From contig CALFDJ010000054.1 in assembly GCA_937950325.1 (NCBI GenBank), positions 1-9,960 of the forward strand: DNA of 9,960 nt. The letters are read 5' to 3'. Below, piece after piece: positions 1-7,098 of the stretch. Each line of letters starts with the position of its first letter. Positions within the stretch are counted from its first letter, which is position 1. The notes under the pieces were generated by a model. That model was given only the letters and a program-made list of their open reading frames with translations, did not search any database and was not told the DNA's origin. This DNA is from an uncultured Collinsella sp. Lineage in GTDB: Bacteria > Actinomycetota > Coriobacteriia > Coriobacteriales > Coriobacteriaceae. Both the position numbers and the translations under genes were made by a program.

Positions 1-63
1 GAAGATGACGGGGCGGAATGTCAATCCTGGTCTAACAGAGCCTTAAATAATCATTCGGCGCCC

Positions 64-98
64 AATGATTTTTTAATCCCCGTCCCAGAAAAATCATT
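64..98. repeat. 10-bp inverted repeat, AT-rich
   Basis: AATGATTTTT at 64-73 is the exact reverse complement of AAAAATCATT at 89-98, around a 15-nt loop. A further AATCATT at 50-56 can compete for the left arm. Plus-strand RNA would form a hairpin, but no clean T-run follows it, so I do not call a terminator. It could belong to the end of a gene left of the window. Confidence 0.5.
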
Positions 99-152
99 TG
101 AGCGAATGTTTGGGCAAAAGTGGTCATAAGAGGCCCGTCCCAAATGGGCTGG

Positions 153-312
153 TTTCAAAAGTATGGCGGATTACGGGGCTGGACCTGCATTCCTTGACCA
201 TGGGAAAAATCGCGAAATTAAAACCGCAGGTAGACGGCTTATCAAAAATCGAAAATCGTCGGTGTGGATGGGGGTCTCCGAATTAGCCCCGTAATCCGGC
301 ATAGTTTTAAAA
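153..312. repeat. 160-bp segment bounded by 28-bp inverted repeats
   Basis: Bases 153-180 and 285-312 are reverse complements over 28 positions with three mismatches. The innermost 14 bases, CGGATTACGGGGCT on the left, match exactly. The enclosed 104 bp contain no gene I recognise. Terminal inverted repeats around a short non-coding core resemble a MITE. I do not see a convincing target-site duplication: the outer flanks share only TGG. A large RNA hairpin is the alternative. Confidence 0.55.
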
Positions 313-353
313 TGGCACTAACGTAGGCACAAGCTAAATACCAATTCCAAGGA

Positions 354-422
354 TAGTTGCGGTGGAATAGTTCCTGGATGCCGGGGTTTTGGCGGAAACC
401 AGGAACTATTTCACCGCAATTG
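354..422. repeat. Long near-perfect hairpin (about 24-bp stem)
   Basis: Bases 357-377 pair with 399-419 over 21 positions with a single deviation, a G opposite T that is a G-U wobble in plus-strand RNA. The stem extends outward by three more pairs, two of them wobbles, to 354 and 422. The 21-nt loop is 378-398. It lies downstream of the minus-strand operon end at 479, but no T-run follows it on either strand, so it is not a classical intrinsic terminator. It might block 3' exonucleases or be part of a mobile element. Confidence 0.65.
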
Positions 423-445
423 AGTAGGGGCGAGGTGGATGGCGG

Positions 446-479
446 GGTAGCTAAAGAGCTCCATCCCAAATGAGCTACC
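446..479. repeat. Hairpin at the 3' end of the minus-strand operon
   Basis: GGTAGCT at 446-452 pairs with AGCTACC at 473-479, reaching the stop codon of the DUF1667 gene. A second, nested pairing is AGCTC at 457-461 with GAGCT at 472-476. The nested hairpin resembles another at 131-150. There is no adjoining T-run, so a role in 3'-end formation is only possible. Confidence 0.4.
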
Positions 480-877
480 TAGACAGGGTCGATGTCCATG
501 CTGGCGATAAGGTCGGTACCGGTGTCTAGGAGGTTGGGGAGGACTACATCGCTCATTCGGACGGGGGCGTCGATGACCAGGCCGCGGATGAGGTCCATGG
601 CTTGGGCGTGGAGTGCCAGCGGGATGGCTTCGGCCGTGCGCACGGGCAGCAGCGCTTCGTCGCCGCCGGATACGGCCACGGTGGTGGTAAGCACGCGCAT
701 GGGGCAGGTGAGCTCCTGATGCGCGAACGTATCGCCACGCGGGCAGTTGTTTCCTGCCACGGAGCGCACCTCTGCCACGGCGCCGTCCGCGTTATACTCT
801 TCCTCCACGGTCAGGAGGCACTCGGATGGGCAGGTGGTGCAGTTGAACTGCATCGTTTCGATCGCGTTTATGCTCAT
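479..877 (-). CDS. DUF1667 family cysteine-rich protein
   Basis: Protein of 132 residues, last gene of a three-gene minus-strand operon. I chose the ATG at 877 over an in-frame upstream start at 931. It follows a strong AGGAGG box 9 nt away, which is built from the last codons of the preceding gene, and the protein then begins MSINAIETMQFNCTTC. An N-terminal cluster C13-x2-C16-x3-C20 and a later NNCPRG plus a TCPMR motif are the family hallmarks and look like a metal or Fe-S site. DUF1667 genes are known to accompany GlpA-like dehydrogenases and the partner FAD oxidoreductase. Its biochemical role is not established. From its position and cysteines I infer a small electron-transfer or assembly subunit of the same complex. 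The next gene upstream ends 4 nt away, so translation is probably coupled. Confidence 0.9.
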   Translation of the reverse strand: MSINAIETMQFNCTTCPSECLLTVEEEYNADGAVAEVRSVAGNNCPRGDTFAHQELTCPMRVLTTTVAVSGGDEALLPVRTAEAIPLALHAQAMDLIRGLVIDAPVRMSDVVLPNLLDTGTDLIASMDIDPV

Positions 878-881
878 GGTC

Positions 882-2264
882 TTACGCCTCCTCAACGGGG
901 TCGACAGACAGGACAATCTCGCTAGCACCATGGTCGAGTGCGCGCTGAATCACCTTTGCTGGCAGCGGGAAGCTCTCCATGACGCTCGGTTTAAACGGGC
1001 GGACCTTGCCTGTAAACAGTTCCTCGTCGCCTGCCAGAATGCGCACGCGGGCGGCGTCGACGGGTCGGCGTACGCGGAAGTTGAGCTTAGTGAGCCCGAC
1101 GGACGTAATGCGACCCGGCAGCGTGTAGCCTGCGATGCCGGCGGGGGAGACCGTGAGTTGGCAACCCGTGCCCGCAGCGCTCGCCCCGGCGTCGCCGCCC
1201 AACGCCCACGCCGCCGCAGCCGCACCGGCACGCTCAGACTCGGTCGTCACGTTGTCGGCCAGGTCGTGCACGTGCAGCACGTTGCCGCAGGCAAATATGC
1301 CCGGCACGCCCGTCTGCAGGCTCTGGTCCACTACGGCGCCGCGCGTGTGCGGGTCAAGCTCCACGCCTGCGGCAACCGAAAGCTCGTTCTCGGGAATCAA
1401 TCCCACCGAAAGCAGCAGCGTATCGCACGGAACAACGCGTTCGGTCCCCGGAATGAGCGCAAGATGCTCGTCGACTTGGCTCACCTCGACGGCCTCCACG
1501 CGGTCGTGCCCGATCACGCGTGTGACGGTGGTGGACAGGTGCAGCGAAATGCCAAAGTCGTCCAGGCAGTTCTTGACGTTGCGGTGCAGGCCGTTGGCGT
1601 ACGGCATGAGCTCGTACACGCCCTGGACGGAAATCCCCTCGAGCGTGCAGCGGCGCGGCATGATCAGCCCAATGTCACCCGAGCCCAAAATGACGGCGCG
1701 CGAGCCAGGCTTGAGGTTTTCGATATTGATGTATCGCTGCGCCAGGCCGGCTGTAAATACGCCGGCGGGTCGGCTGCCGGGAATTTTGATCTCGCTGCGT
1801 GTGCGCTCACGGCATCCCATGGCAAGGACGACCGCTCGCCCGGTGAGCTGCAGCATGCCGGCGGGGCTCATGAGCGTGACGGTGTGGAGTGCGGCGTCTT
1901 CCGTGGACTCGCCCATGCTCGACGCGCCCGCGCCCTCGCCCGAATCAATCCCAAGCACCATGCTGTCCAAGAACAGCGCAATGTCGGTCGCGCGCACCTG
2001 GTCGATAAAGCGCTGCGCATACTCGGGGCCGGTGAGCTCCTGCTTAAAGTGCGAAAGGCCAAAGCCGGGGTGAATGCACTGGCGCAGGATGCCGCCCAAG
2101 TGTTGCTCGCGCTCCACGATGGCCACGCGCGCGCCGGCCTTGTGCGCGGCAAGTGCGGCCGCCATGCCGGCAGGTCCGCCTCCTATGACGACCACGTCGA
2201 AGGCCTGCTTAGGTACTGCCTCAACGGCATCGCTATCAATTGCGCTCGATTTGAATTCCGCCAT
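882..2264 (-). CDS. NAD(P)/FAD-dependent oxidoreductase of the glycerol-3-phosphate operon
   Basis: Protein of 460 residues. A Rossmann FAD-binding motif GGGPAG lies at residues 28-33, followed by LGGILRQCIHPGFG around 56-69, a stretch typical of oxidoreductases encoded next to GlpA. A second dinucleotide-binding motif, GSGDIG, lies mid-protein near residue 195, preceded by an AMGCRERTR segment. A C-terminal FAD motif (GIFACGN, then LADN) completes the two-domain pyridine nucleotide-disulfide reductase fold. It probably takes electrons from the GlpA-like subunit and passes them to NAD(P) or another carrier, filling the place GlpB has in the enterobacterial anaerobic complex; that functional placement is inference. 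The ATG at 2264 is one base after the stop of the upstream gene, with AAGGGGG 9 nt before it, so the genes are co-transcribed and likely translationally coupled. No membrane segment is evident. Confidence 0.92.
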   Translation of the reverse strand: MAEFKSSAIDSDAVEAVPKQAFDVVVIGGGPAGMAAALAAHKAGARVAIVEREQHLGGILRQCIHPGFGLSHFKQELTGPEYAQRFIDQVRATDIALFLDSMVLGIDSGEGAGASSMGESTEDAALHTVTLMSPAGMLQLTGRAVVLAMGCRERTRSEIKIPGSRPAGVFTAGLAQRYINIENLKPGSRAVILGSGDIGLIMPRRCTLEGISVQGVYELMPYANGLHRNVKNCLDDFGISLHLSTTVTRVIGHDRVEAVEVSQVDEHLALIPGTERVVPCDTLLLSVGLIPENELSVAAGVELDPHTRGAVVDQSLQTGVPGIFACGNVLHVHDLADNVTTESERAGAAAAAWALGGDAGASAAGTGCQLTVSPAGIAGYTLPGRITSVGLTKLNFRVRRPVDAARVRILAGDEELFTGKVRPFKPSVMESFPLPAKVIQRALDHGASEIVLSVDPVEEA

Positions 2265-2265
2265 C

Positions 2266-3729
2266 CTAGCGTACCCCCTTCAGCGGTCCTTCGACCAGCC
2301 AAGATCCGGCATCCTCCAGCAGCACCTCGCTGGGGTCACAGCCCAGCTCGCGCGCTAGGATTGCCACCACGCGGCTCTGGCAAAATCCACTCTGGCACCG
2401 ACCCATGCCGGCACGGCAGCGGCGCTTGACGCCCTCGACCGAAACCGGACCCGGGCGACGTCGGATCGCGCCCACGATCTCGGCCTCGGGCACCGTCTCG
2501 CAGCGGCAGACGATCTGCCCCCATGCAGGGTCGGACTCAATGAGCTCCTCCTTGCGCGCAAGCGACGCACGGTCGAAGTCGTCCGGCGCGCGGCGAATCG
2601 GGTCCCAGTCGGCCCGCTCGCGCAAAGCAACGCCCGCCTCGCGCATCACGTGCTCCATGCGCTCGGCAATGGCCGGCGCGCTCGCCACGCCCGGCGACTG
2701 AATGCCCGCCGCCTGGAACAGCCCCGGCACCACGGCCGACTGCCCAATAAAGAAGTCGTTGGTCCCCTGAATGACCGGACGTCCGCCGGCAAACGCGCGC
2801 ACCACGCGGCGCGTGTCCAGATCGGGCACCAGCTTGCGCGCGCCCGCTAACAGCGCGTTGACATCGGCGGCGTAGGTCTGTGTGTCGCCCGGCTCGCGCA
2901 CGGCGGCGGTCGCGGTGATCACGGTGTTGCCGTGGACCGTGCCCGTGACGATAACGCCCTTGGACACCGGCGTGGGCACGGGGTAGAGCGGCATGAGCGC
3001 GCGCGGCTCCTTGTCCAGCACCACGATGTTTCCCTGGCGCCAGACCATCTGAAACTCCTCGGCGCCGGCCATATGCGATATGTTCGCGGCACCGTTGCCC
3101 GCGGCGTTGATCAGATAGCGGCAGCGCACATCGCCGGCGGGCGTCACCAGCGTAAAGCACGCAGCCCCGTCGGTAGCCTCGCCGCCAGCAACCTCTATCG
3201 CTTCCACCGGAGCCGACCGCATAAACGTCACCCCGTTGGCCACGGCATTCTCCAGCGCGGCGATGGCCACTTCAAATGGGTCGACGTAACCGGTCGAGGG
3301 GCACCACAGCGCGCAGGTTGCCTCGGCACTCGCGCGCGGCTCCAGCTCGCGGATGCACTCGGGGCCGATAATCGACAGCTCGGGCACGCCGTTGGCAAGG
3401 CCATTCTGGCGCAGCTTCTCCAGGTGTGCACGGTCTTCGTCGTTGAAGCCCAGCACCATCGACCCGGTGCGGTGGAACAAAAAGCCCAGCTCTTGGGCCC
3501 AGGTACCATATAGCTCGCAACCACGGGCGTTGACCTGCGCCTTTACCGTGCCCGGCGCCGGATCGTAGCCGGCGTGCACCAGGCCGCCGTTGGCCTTCGA
3601 AGCGCCTAGGGCGATATCGTTGGCCGCTTCGACCACACAAATGGACAGGTCATAGCGCGCGAGCTGCCGCGCGATGGCGCACCCGGTAATGCCCGCGCCC
3701 ACAATCGCGATATCAAACGTTTCCGTCAC
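2266..3729 (-). CDS. glpA: GlpA-type glycerol-3-phosphate dehydrogenase with BFD-like [2Fe-2S] domain
   Basis: Protein of 487 residues, first gene of the operon. The N-terminus carries the FAD-binding motif GAGITG (11-16) of the DAO family, then NGGLVHAGYDP around 47-56, characteristic of GlpA and related dehydrogenases. The C-terminal roughly 80 residues hold a bacterioferritin-associated-ferredoxin-like domain with C408, C410, C445 and C450 as probable [2Fe-2S] ligands in a CRCE...AGMGRCQSGFC setting, plus an extra C438. The family oxidises glycerol 3-phosphate to dihydroxyacetone phosphate without oxygen. The start is a GTG at 3729 with GGGAGG only 4 nt upstream, which is a short spacing; no better start is visible. 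Genes of this type are often loosely labelled FAD-dependent oxidoreductase, and some relatives act on 2-hydroxyglutarate-like substrates, so the exact substrate is likely rather than certain. No glycerol kinase or facilitator gene lies in the window. Confidence 0.88.
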   Translation of the reverse strand: MTETFDIAIVGAGITGCAIARQLARYDLSICVVEAANDIALGASKANGGLVHAGYDPAPGTVKAQVNARGCELYGTWAQELGFLFHRTGSMVLGFNDEDRAHLEKLRQNGLANGVPELSIIGPECIRELEPRASAEATCALWCPSTGYVDPFEVAIAALENAVANGVTFMRSAPVEAIEVAGGEATDGAACFTLVTPAGDVRCRYLINAAGNGAANISHMAGAEEFQMVWRQGNIVVLDKEPRALMPLYPVPTPVSKGVIVTGTVHGNTVITATAAVREPGDTQTYAADVNALLAGARKLVPDLDTRRVVRAFAGGRPVIQGTNDFFIGQSAVVPGLFQAAGIQSPGVASAPAIAERMEHVMREAGVALRERADWDPIRRAPDDFDRASLARKEELIESDPAWGQIVCRCETVPEAEIVGAIRRRPGPVSVEGVKRRCRAGMGRCQSGFCQSRVVAILARELGCDPSEVLLEDAGSWLVEGPLKGVR

Positions 3730-3746
3730 AGTGCCTCCCAGACGAG

Positions 3747-3761
3747 TTGACAGGCTGTCAA
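3747..3761. promoter_or_regulatory. Perfect 15-bp palindrome, candidate operator
   Basis: TTGACAG-G-CTGTCAA is a perfect 7-1-7 inverted repeat 18 bp upstream of the glpA start. It is placed where a repressor or activator dimer could control the minus-strand operon. The arms are TTGAC-like but spaced differently from an FNR box (TTGAT-N4-ATCAA). TTGACA also reads as a perfect -35 on the plus strand, with TATCCT at 3768-3773 only 15 bp away, so it might instead be a rightward promoter into the repeat array. I could not identify a convincing minus-strand -10. Confidence 0.5.
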
Positions 3762-3897
3762 TAAGACTATCCTACGGTCTGCACACCCCCAGTGCGGCGG
3801 CAATGCGGCGAACAGCCCCGCAACACCCGCCAACGGCAGGCGAGGGGAGACTCATGGCCATAGATGACCTCGTCTGCCGCCCTTGGTGTCAGAAGTT

Positions 3898-4437
3898 TGT
3901 CTCGTTCTGTAACAGTAAGCAGAAGAGTTGGCTTCCAGATGTTACAGATCGAGACGTTTGCCAGGCGGGTCCTCCGTTTGTCTCGATCTGTAACGGTAAG
4001 AGGGGAAAATCGGTCCTATGTGTTACAGATTGAGATTTAAAGTCAGGGAGAGATCTTCTGTCTCGTTCTGTAACATTTCCGGACCGTTTTGGGGTCTAGA
4101 TGTTACAGATTTAGATGAACCTATCAGTCGGTTTCGAATGTCTAGATCTGTAACAGTTAGACCTGTTTTTGCCGAGTTGTTGTTACAGATTGAGATATTG
4201 AGATTGGACGTTTTCCTTTGTCTTGATCTGTAACAGATAGAAGGGTTTCTGGCCCCTAGTTGTTACAGATTGAGATATTTAACGGAGGACTCACCGTTCG
4301 TCTCGATCTGTAACAGTAAGAGGAGTTTTGGGGCCCAAGATGTTACAGATCGAGATTGAAGTCGGAGAGGGACCCCTATGTCTCGATCTGTAACATCTAG
4401 ACCCGGATTCCGCTCCCACCTGTTACAGATTGAGATG
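3898..4437. repeat. Seven-unit array of alternating inverted 17-bp repeats, 80-bp period
   Basis: Left arms (consensus TGTCTCGATCTGTAACA) start at 3898, 3979, 4059, 4139, 4219, 4299 and 4379. Right arms (consensus TGTTACAGATTGAGATN) start at 3940, 4021, 4101, 4181, 4261, 4341 and 4421. The period is 81 bp once and 80 bp thereafter. Each left arm is followed by exactly 25 nt and then a right arm; right arm to next left arm is 22 nt once and 21 nt five times. The heptamer GTTACAG or its complement is intact in all 14 arms, while the spacers differ strongly. The array contains no gene and is less GC-rich than its surroundings. It sits between the divergently placed glpA start and a zinc-ribbon membrane protein gene. 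It is not CRISPR, because the repeats alternate in orientation. Function is unknown: a multi-hairpin RNA, an operator array or a BIME-like repeat are all possible. Confidence 0.95.
4189..4204 (+). repeat. Local 8-bp tandem duplication inside the array
   Basis: ATTGAGAT occurs twice in a row at 4189-4196 and 4197-4204. The first copy is the end of the fourth right arm and the second occupies the start of the following spacer. Spacer length is still exactly 21 nt, so the duplication replaced rather than added sequence, or the similarity arose by chance. Confidence 0.6.
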
Positions 4438-4476
4438 TTTGTGTCCGCGCCGGCCCCGTGCCCAGCCGTGGTCCCA

Positions 4477-4482
4477 TATAAA
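4477..4482 (+). promoter_or_regulatory. Possible -10 box (TATAAA) for the zinc-ribbon gene
   Basis: TATAAA at 4477-4482 is an isolated AT-rich hexamer in a GC-rich stretch, 54 bp before the start codon and 39 bp after the last repeat arm. No recognisable -35 lies 16-18 bp upstream, so a promoter here is weakly supported and may need an activator, possibly acting through the repeat array. Confidence 0.3.
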
Positions 4483-4536
4483 CAAACCCCGTGGTAAACT
4501 TGACCGGACTGTAAATATTCCGAAAGGTACACCTCA

Positions 4537-4968
4537 ATGTCCAAATACATCAACGAGCTCATGTCACCGCAGCTTATGGGCGTCATCTATGCCTTCGTGG
4601 GCTTTATCATCGCCCTGTACGTGCTGTCGGTCGTCTATGTGTTCATCGACGCTCGCCGCCGCGGCGCCAGCGCCTACGTGGCATTGGGCATCATCGCCCT
4701 CATCCCGTTTGTGGGCCTCATCGCCTACCTGGTCCTGCGCCCGCACTCCTATGCGGCCGACCGCGAGGAGCAGGAGCTGGACATGGCCCTGCGCGAGCGC
4801 CAGCTTGCCCAGTACGGCACCTGCCCGCAGTGCGGCGCCCCCATCGAGAAGGACTTTGTCGTCTGCCCCGTGTGCGACACCCAGGTTCGTAACGTGTGCC
4901 CCAGCTGCCATCGCCCGCTCGACGCGCACTGGAAGGTCTGCCCCTACTGCCGAACTCGCATCCAGTAA
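4537..4968 (+). CDS. Small membrane protein with C-terminal double zinc ribbon
   Basis: Protein of 143 residues, start ATG at 4537 with GAAAGG 9 nt upstream. Two hydrophobic segments, about residues 12-37 and 46-67, are separated by a basic turn DARRRG and followed by a charged helix (about 74-92). The rest is a double zinc ribbon with four CPxC-type knuckles: C96/C99, C110/C113, C121/C124 and C135/C138, enough to bind two zinc ions in the usual DZR pattern. The membrane part resembles the short N-terminal two-helix region of phospholipase-D-like proteins, but no catalytic domain follows. Such proteins are widespread and mostly uncharacterised; a membrane-anchored binding or scaffold role is inference. 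It follows the 80-bp repeat array by 99 bp and precedes thrS in the same direction, but a hairpin and a separate thrS promoter suggest its own transcript. Confidence 0.88.
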   Translation: MSKYINELMSPQLMGVIYAFVGFIIALYVLSVVYVFIDARRRGASAYVALGIIALIPFVGLIAYLVLRPHSYAADREEQELDMALRERQLAQYGTCPQCGAPIEKDFVVCPVCDTQVRNVCPSCHRPLDAHWKVCPYCRTRIQ

Positions 4969-5092
4969 CGCATCCATCGCCGGGCCGGCCGTAAGCCACG
5001 GGCACAGCGCACCACGGGCGCTGCGCGTCACGCGCAAGCCGCACGCGCGCCCCGCAGCCCCGCCCCCACACGATGAAGCATGCGTAGAAAAT

Positions 5093-5123
5093 CGCCCGCC
5101 GTGCCATTAAGGTGCGGCGGGCG
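5093..5123. terminator. GC-rich hairpin between the zinc-ribbon gene and thrS
   Basis: Bases 5093-5105 pair with 5111-5123 over 13 positions, two of them G-U in plus-strand RNA, around the loop ATTAA. On the plus strand the tail is CTTGTAT, poor in T. On the minus strand the hairpin is followed by ATTTTCT, a better tail. It probably ends transcription of the zinc-ribbon gene weakly and may also stop antisense reading. Confidence 0.55.
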
Positions 5124-5124
5124 C

Positions 5125-5152
5125 TTGTATACCAAGGCAACCTGCCTATAAT
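5125..5152 (+). promoter_or_regulatory. thrS promoter
   Basis: A perfect TATAAT -10 hexamer lies at 5147-5152. The best -35 is TTGTAT at 5125-5130, 16 bp upstream and matching only the TTG of the consensus. Transcription would begin near 5159, giving a leader of roughly 64 nt. That is far too short for a T-box riboswitch, and I see no T-box features. The promoter starts directly after the preceding hairpin. Confidence 0.65.
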
Positions 5153-5196
5153 GATGCAAGTCAAAAACGCCGAGCGCATCGTACGCACTTGCATCA
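5152..5196. repeat. 10-bp inverted repeat at the thrS transcription start
   Basis: TGATGCAAGT at 5152-5161 is the exact reverse complement of ACTTGCATCA at 5187-5196, with 25 bp between. The left arm begins at the last base of the -10 box and spans the predicted start site. RNA from that promoter would therefore lack most of the left arm, which favours an operator or DNA-loop role over an RNA hairpin, unless transcription starts further upstream. Confidence 0.55.
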
Positions 5197-5222
5197 GGCA
5201 TCCGAGAGGAGAAAACATACCC

Positions 5223-6986
<1,764 letters not shown>

Positions 6987-7008
6987 CACAAACATCACAA
7001 GAATTAAT

Positions 7009-7043
7009 AAAGGCGATCGTCCTCGCGGGCGGTCGCCTTTTTT
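7009..7043 (+). terminator. Intrinsic terminator of thrS (first of two)
   Basis: AAAGGCGA at 7009-7016 pairs with TCGCCTTT at 7033-7040, and the stem continues inward through six more pairs, some wobble, to a 4-nt loop at 7023-7026. A run of six T closes it at 7038-7043. It lies 22 bp after the thrS stop. Confidence 0.92.
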
Positions 7044-7057
7044 GTTGTCTATAGAAG

Positions 7058-7085
7058 AAAAGCCGCTGGTTAGAGCGGCTTTTTT
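7058..7085 (+). terminator. Second, tandem intrinsic terminator
   Basis: AAAAGCCGCT at 7058-7067 pairs perfectly with AGCGGCTTTT at 7074-7083 around a 6-nt loop, and six T follow the GC core. The A-rich left side means it could also act on the minus strand. Two strong terminators in a row insulate thrS from the glycan cluster, or stop leftward transcription from the segment at 7099-7220. Confidence 0.92.
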
Positions 7086-7098
7086 GTTGTGCAAAAAG

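Larger units (their letters stand above)
1..478. other. Gene-free, repeat-rich intergenic region
   Basis: No reading frame here has a convincing ribosome-binding site, coding bias or recognisable product. Two short frames exist, at 98-286 on the plus strand and 242-469 on the minus strand, but both run through inverted-repeat arms and I do not call them. The region is visibly less GC-rich than the genes to its right. It contains at least four dyad structures: AATGATTTTT at 64-73 against 89-98, a 28-bp pair at 153-180/285-312, a long hairpin at 354-422, and two related 20-nt hairpins at 131-150 and 457-476. It may be a degenerate mobile element, a structured RNA or both. The gene to the left is outside the window. 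Confidence 0.6.

Noticed and set aside
98..286. Small plus-strand reading frame of 62 residues
   Set aside because: No good ribosome-binding site, and it overlaps the left arm of the 28-bp inverted repeat and reads into the right arm. More likely a chance frame within a repeat element.
242..469. Small minus-strand reading frame of 75 residues
   Set aside because: It crosses the long hairpin at 354-422 and repeat arms, and has no recognisable domain or start signal.
747..2429. 560-residue plus-strand open frame
   Set aside because: It lies antisense to the clear flavoprotein operon, and its residue content (many H, A, R, V) is typical of the shadow frame of a GC-rich gene.
3674..4033. 119-residue plus-strand frame leading into the repeat array
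   Set aside because: It begins inside glpA on the opposite strand, passes through the glp upstream region and the first repeat units, and has no coding signature.
3898..4437. CRISPR array
   Set aside because: The repeats are 17 bp and alternate in orientation, spacers are 21-25 nt with a shared degenerate plan, and no cas gene is in the window. CRISPR repeats are same-orientation and usually 24-37 bp.
4969..5222. T-box riboswitch upstream of thrS
   Set aside because: The promoter at 5125-5152 leaves only about 64 nt of leader, and no T-box sequence, specifier loop or terminator/antiterminator pair is visible.
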